A DNA stretch of 43,994 nucleotides, taken from IMG/VR virus record IMGVR_UViG_3300020215_000081, positions 1 to 43,994 of that record; one strand, written 5' to 3'. The position numbers were made by a program, and so were the translations under genes. The notes under the pieces are model-generated. The model worked only from the letters and a program-made list of their open reading frames with translations. It had not been told where the DNA came from and ran no database searches. The DNA is from a virus. This document shows positions 38,394 through 43,994 of the stretch, piece by piece; position 1 is the first letter of the stretch, and the number at the start of each line of letters is the position of its first letter.

Positions 38394-38671
38394 AACCGAA
38401 GTGGGCATTCCTCGCCGGCTGGTGGGTCTGCCTGATCCTGGTCGGATGCGCCGGCTTCACCTTCCGCTACTACGGGCTCGAGGGCGTCAGGTACGAGGAC
38501 GGGAAGCTCCTGGGCGCCGAGCCCAAGGACGATCTCCCGTTCTCGGCCTGCGCTCCTGATGGCCGCGTCAAGCAAAAGTGCGTCGTCATGTTCGTCAGCG
38601 AGTTCTTCAAGCTCAAGACGGACTACGAGGACACCAAGGAGCAGCTCAAGCAGTGCCAGCAAGGCGACTGA
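38381..38671 (+). CDS. Small lipoprotein (spanin-like)
   Basis: A 96-residue protein. Residues 8-22 are hydrophobic (WAFLAGWWVCLILVG) and end in a lipobox with Cys23, so the mature protein should be lipidated. The rest has three further cysteines and ends in a charged helix (FFKLKTDYEDTKEQLKQCQQ). Outer-membrane lipoproteins at this position are typical Rz1-type spanins, but this one is longer than most. Its presence argues for a diderm host. Confidence 0.65.
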   Translation: MGSLKPKWAFLAGWWVCLILVGCAGFTFRYYGLEGVRYEDGKLLGAEPKDDLPFSACAPDGRVKQKCVVMFVSEFFKLKTDYEDTKEQLKQCQQGD

Positions 38672-39989
38672 GCTCGAGCGGCGCCTCCACGGATCGGGGG
38701 TCTGTCTGGACGGAAATCAGGGGAAGAGAGAGCAAGCCAAAGCAATCTATCGGCGGGTTCAGACCGAGCTCGGGCGGCGGCCATCCTATCGCGAGCTCGT
38801 CAAGCTCGGGCCGCTTTCCAGTCGCCAGATAGCCAAGCACTTCGGCACGTTCAACGCAATGGCGGCCGAGTGCGCAGCGGCTCCGGAAAGTGCGCAGGCA
38901 CCCACCGAGGCCACGCCTGCCGAGGCGACCCCTGGCGAGCGGCTCCAGATCGTTCGGCTCCGGAACGAGCTCGAGCAGACCCGCAAGCTCCTCCGTGACG
39001 CCGAGGAAACGGCACTGACTTCGAACAAGATGATCGAGCTCATCGGCTCGATCGACTGCTCGAAGATCGGGGAGAGCGCCTCCTGGCTCACTCCTCCTGA
39101 GCCGGCCGCGGATACGATCGGGATCCCGGTTCTCTTCTTCTCCGACTGGCACTTCGACGAGGTCGTGGATCCGGCTCAGATCGGATTCGTGAACGCGTAC
39201 AACCGCGAGATTGCCGAGGCTCGCGCTCGTCAGACATTCCTGACGACCGTGCGGCTCACGAAGCGGCACATGGTGAATCCCAAGTACGAGGGGATCGTGC
39301 TCGCCCTGGGCGGCGACCTCCTGAGCGGCAACATCCATGAGGAGCTCCGCGAGTCGAACGAGGCGAGCATCAACATGTCGCTCCTGCGCGCGACGGACAT
39401 CCTGATCGAGGGGATCGAGCTCCTCCTCGCCGAGTTCGGCCGGGTGTTCGTGCCGTGCGTGGTCGGTAACCACGGACGCATCGACAAGAAGCCGCGGGCA
39501 AAGAACCGGGTGTTCGATAACTACGAGTGGCTGATCTATCAGTACCTCGCGCGCCACTTCAAGAGTCGGCCCGAGGTCAGCTTCTACATCCCGGACGGAC
39601 CCGACGCGCTCTTCCAGATTTACGGGAAGCGTTTCATGCTCACGCACGGCGATCAGTTCAAGGGCGGCTCCGGGATCTCCGGGATCCTCACGCCGCTCTC
39701 GCTCGGCTTCGCGCGCAAGCAGAAGCGCCAGCAGGCCATCGGGCAGCCTTTCGACATCATGATGTTCGGGCACTGGCACCAGTACATCCACACGCAGAAC
39801 TTGATCGGCAACGGCTCGCTCAAGGGTCTCGACGAGTACGCATTCCAAGGGAATTTCGGCTACGAGCCGCCGCAACAGAGCCTCTTCATCGTGCATCCGG
39901 ACCACGGGATCACCTTCCGAATGCCGGTGCTGTGCGATCCGCAGCCGTCGCGCGAGGTGCAGCCGACCCCGCTCTCGGTCATCTGGTAG
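38559..39989 (+). CDS. HNH-repeat / calcineurin-like phosphoesterase fusion
   Basis: The listed start is the first ATG, but the first 35 residues are a Ser-rich frame inside the lipoprotein gene, so the real start is probably later; no ATG, GTG or TTG follows for 60 codons, and CTG 38706 after GGGGGT is possible. Residues about 71-108 (GRRPSYRELVKLGPLSSRQI, then AKHFGTFNAM) match the homing-endonuclease-associated repeat, a DNA-binding unit. From residue 190 a metallophosphoesterase follows: Asp196-x-His198 (FFSDWHFD), GGD253, GNH305, TH363GD, H405-W-H407. Role may be DNA or nucleotide processing. Confidence 0.7.
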   Translation: MAASSKSASSCSSASSSSSRRTTRTPRSSSSSASKATELERRLHGSGVCLDGNQGKREQAKAIYRRVQTELGRRPSYRELVKLGPLSSRQIAKHFGTFNAMAAECAAAPESAQAPTEATPAEATPGERLQIVRLRNELEQTRKLLRDAEETALTSNKMIELIGSIDCSKIGESASWLTPPEPAADTIGIPVLFFSDWHFDEVVDPAQIGFVNAYNREIAEARARQTFLTTVRLTKRHMVNPKYEGIVLALGGDLLSGNIHEELRESNEASINMSLLRATDILIEGIELLLAEFGRVFVPCVVGNHGRIDKKPRAKNRVFDNYEWLIYQYLARHFKSRPEVSFYIPDGPDALFQIYGKRFMLTHGDQFKGGSGISGILTPLSLGFARKQKRQQAIGQPFDIMMFGHWHQYIHTQNLIGNGSLKGLDEYAFQGNFGYEPPQQSLFIVHPDHGITFRMPVLCDPQPSREVQPTPLSVIW

Positions 39990-40039
39990 CGGAATCGCGG
40001 GAGAAGACGACAACCCAGAGTGCATAGCGGAGGACGCCA

Positions 40040-41512
40040 GTGATCACCCAGCTCGTCAACGGTATCCGTAAGGTGAGTCGCTCCGAGCGGCGTGCGAGGA
40101 ACAATCTCGGCGTCGTCAACCTCACGGGCACGCAGGCGAACAAGCAGTTTCGCAAGCCCGAGCTCGAGCGGTACGACGCCTATTACGAGTCGCGCCAGTA
40201 CGACCATCTCATGGGATGGGACTCCGCGGCCGAACAGGACAGCTACGTCGCGATCCGCAGGCGCAAGCCGCGCTTCAAGGTCGCGTTTGCCAAGACGCTC
40301 GCCGAGCGCGTGGTCTCGAAGCTCCTGGGCGACCAGCGTTTCCCGATGCTCGAGGTCGCCGACTCCCCGGACGATCAGGCGTTCCTGAAGGCCGTGATCC
40401 GCGAGTCGAAGCTCAAGAGCCGGCTGCTCGAGCCGATGCGCCGGTGCGTGAATGCGGGCTCGATCTTCGTCCGCTTCTACCTCTCGGGCGGCGCGATCCG
40501 GGTCGAGTGGTACTCGGCCAAGGTCTGCTACCCGTTCTTCGGGCCGGCCGGCGAGCTCGAGCTCCTCACGGTCAAGTACACCTACGAGGACCAGGAGGAC
40601 AAAGACGCGATCGGCAACCCGCGGAAGAAGTGGTTCCGCATGGACTTCGGGACCGAGTCGGAGATCCTCTACGACAATCCGCTCTACGTCGAGGGCCAGG
40701 AGCCGGAGTTCCAGGAGGTCGCGCGCGTCGATCACGGCTTTGGATTCGTCCAGGGCGAATGGTTCCGCACCGCGGAGATCCCCAACTCCGAGGACGGCTA
40801 CGGCCTGGTCGCCGACCTCACGGAGTACATCGACGAGCTCTGCTATTCCCTCTCGCAGAGCTCGCAGGCGGTCTCCTACAACCAAGACCCGCAGCTCACG
40901 CTCAACGGCATGGACGAGGAGGAGATCGGCACCCTCATCCGCTCGGCGATGAAGAGCTGGAACCTCGGGCGCGAGGGCGAAGCCAAGTTCCTCGAGAGCA
41001 ACCTGGCCGGCGTCGAGCGCGCCATCGAGCTCCGGGACAAGGTCCGGCTCAACATCCAGGACATCTCGCGCGTCGTGCTGCTCGACCCGGAGAAGATCGT
41101 CGGAAACGCGCAGAGCGCAAAGGCGATGGAAACGCTTCACGGGCCGCTCGTGGATCTCGTCAACGAGCTCCGCGCGCCGATCGGCGACTCGATCAAGAGC
41201 CTGGTGCTCAAGATGGCGATGGCCGTTCTGATTGCCAAGCAGCAGGGCCTCGACGTGCCGATGGACATCCCCGCGGGCTACGCGCCGAAGGGGATCTTCG
41301 CGGCCGAGCTCGTCTGGAATCCGATCTTCCAGGAAACGATGGAGGATCTCCAGAAGAAGGTCCAGGTAGCCTCCACCGCGACCTCGGCGAACATCATTTC
41401 GCGCGCGACCGCGACCAGGTGGCTCGCCAAGGACTTCGGCATCGAAGACGTCGAGGCCGAGCTCGCGGAGATCGCCAAGCAACCCATCCTCAACCCCTTC
41501 GGGAGCTTCTGA
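40040..41512 (+). CDS. Portal protein
   Basis: A 490-residue protein from GTG 40040 with GCGGAGGACGCCA in front. The layout is that of SPP1 gp6-like portals: an early KPRFKVAFAKTLAERVVSKL, a beta wing (GAIRVEWYSAKVCYPFFGPA), the central EYIDELCYSLSQSSQAVSYN, and the long helix plus VLLDPEKIVGNAQSAKAMET near residue 350. The dodecameric portal is the gate for DNA. It is followed by small motif-tagged proteins and the minor head protein. Confidence 0.88.
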   Translation: MITQLVNGIRKVSRSERRARNNLGVVNLTGTQANKQFRKPELERYDAYYESRQYDHLMGWDSAAEQDSYVAIRRRKPRFKVAFAKTLAERVVSKLLGDQRFPMLEVADSPDDQAFLKAVIRESKLKSRLLEPMRRCVNAGSIFVRFYLSGGAIRVEWYSAKVCYPFFGPAGELELLTVKYTYEDQEDKDAIGNPRKKWFRMDFGTESEILYDNPLYVEGQEPEFQEVARVDHGFGFVQGEWFRTAEIPNSEDGYGLVADLTEYIDELCYSLSQSSQAVSYNQDPQLTLNGMDEEEIGTLIRSAMKSWNLGREGEAKFLESNLAGVERAIELRDKVRLNIQDISRVVLLDPEKIVGNAQSAKAMETLHGPLVDLVNELRAPIGDSIKSLVLKMAMAVLIAKQQGLDVPMDIPAGYAPKGIFAAELVWNPIFQETMEDLQKKVQVASTATSANIISRATATRWLAKDFGIEDVEAELAEIAKQPILNPFGSF

Positions 41513-41730
41513 TGCTGAAGAAAGTCGCGTACTCGAAAGAGCCGATCCTCAAGGTCCACCGCTACGTTGTCGTGGTGGGCACTGAGAGCAGCGGGTTCTG
41601 GAAAGCGGTCCACCACTACGCGATGAACCTCAAGGAGGCGCGCGAGATCGCGAACAAGGCGCCGAAGACCGCGATCGTCGAGCTCTATCGCGCGCGCCAC
41701 GACTTCATCCAGGCCTACCAGAGGCTCTAG
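41512..41730 (+). CDS. Small hypothetical protein after portal
   Basis: A 72-residue protein that starts in a TGATG overlap with portal. Basic and strand-helix-mixed (KEPILKVHRYVVVVGTESSG, then NLKEAREIANKAPKTAIVEL). It resembles short phage proteins that fold as one alpha-beta unit. It lacks the shared motif of the genes that follow it. Confidence 0.55.
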   Translation: MLKKVAYSKEPILKVHRYVVVVGTESSGFWKAVHHYAMNLKEAREIANKAPKTAIVELYRARHDFIQAYQRL

Positions 41731-41731
41731 C

Positions 41732-42217
41732 GTGGCAAAGACGATCTTCCGCAAGATCGGCGGGCGGATCGTGCCCATCCGGATCGGCTCCGTCCGCCTG
41801 GACACCGACTTGATGGGAGGCAAGGCTCGAGACGTCTTCGCTAAGGTCGGCGACACCGTCCTGGGGCACGCCAGGATCGTCGTACCGGACGAGGGGAAGT
41901 TCGCGACGCTCGACTATGTCCGCGTCAACCACGAGTTCCGCGGCAAGGGCATCGGCCGGTCTCTCTTTAAGCACGCGCAGGAGCTCCTGGGCCGCGCAGG
42001 GAAGTCGTTCCTTCGCGCCGACAAGATCCAGCATCAGGCGCAGGTGAAGATCCGCGCCAGCGCGGGGAAGTCCGTCTTCATCGGTTACGGACGCGGACAG
42101 GCGAAGAAGCTGAGCCCGCTTGAGGCCATCAACGAGGTCAAGAAGCTGCGCAAGGGCCTCGACTACCGCGATGTCCAAGCCACCACGATGATCCCGAAGA
42201 AGTGGAGGAGGAAGTAG
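41732..42217 (+). CDS. Motif-tagged GNAT-like acetyltransferase
   Basis: A 161-residue protein from GTG 41732. Residues 6-16 are the motif FRKIGGRIVPI. Residues 59-90 are the acetyl-CoA binding motif A of GNAT enzymes (TLDYVRVNHEFRGKGIGRSL, with R70-G-K-G-I-G-R76), preceded by strands with a beta-bulge like GHARIVVPD. The C-terminus is basic (TTMIPKKWRRK). GNAT enzymes transfer acetyl groups to amines. In a head-gene cassette the enzyme could be a cargo injected into the host or act on capsid proteins. Confidence 0.7.
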   Translation: MAKTIFRKIGGRIVPIRIGSVRLDTDLMGGKARDVFAKVGDTVLGHARIVVPDEGKFATLDYVRVNHEFRGKGIGRSLFKHAQELLGRAGKSFLRADKIQHQAQVKIRASAGKSVFIGYGRGQAKKLSPLEAINEVKKLRKGLDYRDVQATTMIPKKWRRK

Positions 42218-42505
42218 ATGGGCTGGCGGGTCGTCTTCAGACGCGTCGGGCGCCGCGTGATCCCGATTGCCACGACCACCGAGACCATCTCCGAGATGCG
42301 CGCCGCGGGTAAGTCGTTTGCGAAGATCGCCGATCACTATGGAGTCAGCCCGACGAGCATCGAGCGCATCGCCAAGAACTTCGACCAGAAGGCCTACCGG
42401 GCAGCCCTGAAGCGACCGGCCCAGGTAGCGAGCGCGAAGGTTTCGTCGAAAGACGCGAGGCAGCTCGAGGCCAAGTTCCTCGAGTGGCTCAAGAGGAGGA
42501 AGTGA
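42218..42505 (+). CDS. Motif-tagged helix-turn-helix protein
   Basis: A 95-residue protein directly after the GNAT-like gene. Residues 7-17 are the motif FRRVGRRVIPI. Residues about 22-52 form a resolvase/homeodomain-like helix-turn-helix (TISEMRAAGKSFAKIADHYG, then VSPTSIERIAKNF). The C-terminus is basic and helical (QLEAKFLEWLKRRK). A DNA-binding protein in the head cassette is notable. It overlaps the next gene by one base (TGATG). Confidence 0.7.
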   Translation: MGWRVVFRRVGRRVIPIATTTETISEMRAAGKSFAKIADHYGVSPTSIERIAKNFDQKAYRAALKRPAQVASAKVSSKDARQLEAKFLEWLKRRK

Positions 42506-43047
42506 TGGAGCTCATCAAGCCCAACCCGCACGCGCCGCAGGTCCGCTTCATCCGGCGCAATGGCCGCGTGATCCCTCTCATCTCGGGCAACCGTGCCGGC
42601 GTGAAGCCGCGGGTCGCGACCCGGATCGTGCGCGACCAGGTCGAGGCGATGAGTCAGGCCGTCGAGGTCGCCGAGAAGGGTCAGCGCGTTCACCTCGGCT
42701 ACGGCACGAGCCACGAGGTTCGCGGCTTCGGCAGCTCCTTCCCGAAGTTCTACGGCGAGCTCGGCTTCCGCAACAAGGCAGACTTCCGCAAGGTGCTCAA
42801 CACGCCGGGAGCGCGCCAGTTCCGGCTCATGGATCAGGCCGTGCGGGACATCAAGGCCGGCCATTCCTACGGCACCGGGCTCCCGAACCAGTCGAGGCGG
42901 TTCGAGCTCGCGACGCGCCAAGTTTTCGACAACACGAACGTCGTCTTCCGGAAGATCGACGGCAAGGTTCGGCCGCTCCGGCTCAAGGGAGCCCGAGGGT
43001 CGCAGGTAACCCGGGACTCGAGCTCCTGGATGGACTTCATGGGGTGA
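42505..43047 (+). CDS. Protein with the shared motif at both ends
   Basis: A 180-residue protein. The motif stands near the N-terminus, residues 15-25 (FIRRNGRVIPL), and again at residues 148-158 (FRKIDGKVRPL). Between lies a soluble alpha/beta region (VEAMSQAVEVAEKGQRVHLG, then YGTSHEVRGFGSSFPKFYGE). The last residues (TRDSSSWMDFMG) are polar. Two copies in one chain could bridge two partners or mark a cleavage. I recognise no enzyme. Start ATG 42505 lies in a TGATG overlap after GGAGGAAG. Confidence 0.7.
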   Translation: MELIKPNPHAPQVRFIRRNGRVIPLISGNRAGVKPRVATRIVRDQVEAMSQAVEVAEKGQRVHLGYGTSHEVRGFGSSFPKFYGELGFRNKADFRKVLNTPGARQFRLMDQAVRDIKAGHSYGTGLPNQSRRFELATRQVFDNTNVVFRKIDGKVRPLRLKGARGSQVTRDSSSWMDFMG

Positions 43048-43050
43048 ACA

Positions 43051-43689
43051 ATGGCTGATGTCGTCTTTCGCAGAGTACGGGGCCGCGTGGTCCCGATCAG
43101 AGCCCGGGGCGCGACTCATCCCGCGACTGGCTCACGGAGCCCCGGCCCGCAGCGTTCTAATGGGGTGGACTCGCGCGGCGCCGGGGCTTCCGTTGGCAAG
43201 AAGGTCGCCGGAATCGCGGCCGGCATCGGGGCTGCGCTCGGAGGCGTGGCGGTGAGTGCCGGCTCCGGCCTGGCCGCCGCGGCGATGGACATCCGCGCCC
43301 ACAAGTTCCGCTCCGTCGCTGGTGCGGCTGAGCGGCGGGCGTTCAAGATTTGGGGCAAGAGGCCCGCCCAGGCGCACCGCTACATGCGGATCAGCGAGGA
43401 TCTCATCCAGCGCGGCGTGCGCGCGGGCAAGCTCGGCACGCACATCGGATCGGTCGGCAAGCTCGCCGGGACGGCCATGATCGGCTACGGGATCAACCGG
43501 ATCCTCCGCGAGACACCGGCCAAGGACAATCCGGAGGCCCGCGGCGCGGCCTCCACCGTGGCAGCCTTCGCCGCGACCCATTCCCTCCAGGGCGTCTACA
43601 TGACCCGATTCTATCGCGACGTGAGCGGCATGGGCGCGATCCGCAAGGCCCTGTCGCTCGCCATCGGCAAGGGCAAGAGGCTCTTCTAA
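43051..43689 (+). CDS. Motif-tagged glycine-zipper protein
   Basis: A 212-residue protein. Residues 6-16 are the motif FRRVRGRVVPI. Residues about 47-80 (GKKVAGIAAGIGAALGGVAV, then SAGSGLAAAAMD) form a glycine-zipper hydrophobic segment, and a second Gly/Ala-rich stretch (GKLAGTAMIGYGINRI) stands near residue 138. The C-terminus is basic (AIGKGKRLF). The plan of motif plus glycine-rich membrane-active region is shared with 3807-4424. It may assist membrane passage of DNA at infection. Confidence 0.7.
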   Translation: MADVVFRRVRGRVVPIRARGATHPATGSRSPGPQRSNGVDSRGAGASVGKKVAGIAAGIGAALGGVAVSAGSGLAAAAMDIRAHKFRSVAGAAERRAFKIWGKRPAQAHRYMRISEDLIQRGVRAGKLGTHIGSVGKLAGTAMIGYGINRILRETPAKDNPEARGAASTVAAFAATHSLQGVYMTRFYRDVSGMGAIRKALSLAIGKGKRLF

Positions 43690-43994
43690 GTGGCCGAAGA
43701 GTTCCAGGCCAACCCCGAGGTCGAGACCGTGCTCGAGGGGCACGCGCGCCAGCTCTCCAAGCTCAACCAGGAGGAAATGAAGCGGGTACTCGAGCTCTAC
43801 AAGCGGGCTCGCCAGGACGTTCGCGACCGGCTGGACGCCTACTCGGGCGGAACCTTCACCGCGCAGAAGCTCGGCGGCGTGCTCGCGCAGATCGAGGCTG
43901 GCATCGCGCAGATGAACCAGCAGCTCACCGAGGGGATGAGCTCGGCCGGCATGACGCTCTCGGAGCTCGGGATCGAGCAGCTCGTCCAGGAGAT
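43690..43994 (+). CDS. Minor head protein, Mu gpF-like (5' part)
   Basis: This is the start of the gene whose end is at 3-671. It begins at GTG 43690 directly after the previous stop. The first 60 residues are charged helices (EEFQANPEVETVLEGHARQL, then NQEEMKRVLELYKRARQDVR), typical for the N-terminal stalk of minor head proteins. Bases 43869-43994 repeat the left end of the window, so the reading frame continues at base 140 for a total of 837 bases. Confidence 0.75.
   Translation, partial: MAEEFQANPEVETVLEGHARQLSKLNQEEMKRVLELYKRARQDVRDRLDAYSGGTFTAQKLGGVLAQIEAGIAQMNQQLTEGMSSAGMTLSELGIEQLVQE
43869..43994. repeat. Terminal overlap, right copy
   Basis: Identical over 126 bases to 14-139. It lies within the minor head protein gene and shows that the window represents one full circular or circularly permuted genome. 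Confidence 0.9.

Noticed and set aside
38646-41482. Long minus-strand frames opposite phosphoesterase and portal genes
   Set aside because: Same antisense pattern; no ribosome sites and no recognisable domains.

Overview
The window is the complete, essentially circular genome of a temperate tailed phage with a contractile tail (Caudoviricetes, myovirus type), GC-rich, about 43.87 kb unique. Bases 14-139 are repeated exactly as 43869-43994, so the two ends are one point of a circle, lying inside the minor head protein gene. The host cannot be named. A lipoprotein-type spanin candidate and Sec signal peptides on two fibre proteins favour a Gram-negative (diderm) host; this is inference.

Layout. 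30.6-33.6 kb: a sigma-factor-like regulator and both terminase subunits. 33.6-37.2 kb: fibre and appendage genes, including a collagen-like protein and a large fibre with a signal peptide. 37.2-38.7 kb: small membrane proteins and a lipoprotein (lysis module). 38.6-40.0 kb: a metallophosphoesterase with a DNA-binding-type N-terminal repeat. 40.0 kb through the end and round to 5.5 kb: portal, a cassette of small proteins sharing one short N-terminal motif, minor head protein, scaffold, major capsid, connectors. 5.5-8.2 kb: sheath, tube, a strange tRNA-like element, and a tail chaperone with an out-of-frame extension. 8.2-17.7 kb: tape measure, baseplate and fibres.

17.8-24.3 kb: XRE repressor with a palindromic operator, a divergent early operon with an Fe-S PD-(D/E)XK exonuclease and a RecT annealing protein, a chain of tiny overlapping Cys-rich genes, a glycosyltransferase, a tRNA with anticodon UAA, and a tyrosine integrase. 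24.3-27.3 kb: repeat-rich control DNA and a leftward operon with a ribbon-helix-helix protein, a three-repeat zinc protein and an NlpC/P60 hydrolase. 27.3-30.6 kb: replication genes with origin-like 21-bp iterons, a RusA-like resolvase and small genes.

The most unusual system is an 11-residue motif of pattern F-[RI]-[RK]-x-x-[GR]-[RK]-[VI]-x-P-[IL]. It occurs six times in five otherwise unrelated proteins (GNAT-like, HTH-like, two glycine-rich hydrophobic proteins, one with the motif at both ends), all encoded among the head genes. It may be a tag that loads cargo into the capsid. Other highlights are the tRNA-like element with a 24-nt palindromic anticodon arm, the presumed recoding event before the tape measure gene, matched 10-bp iteron clusters flanking the leftward operon, and origin iterons inside the replication gene.
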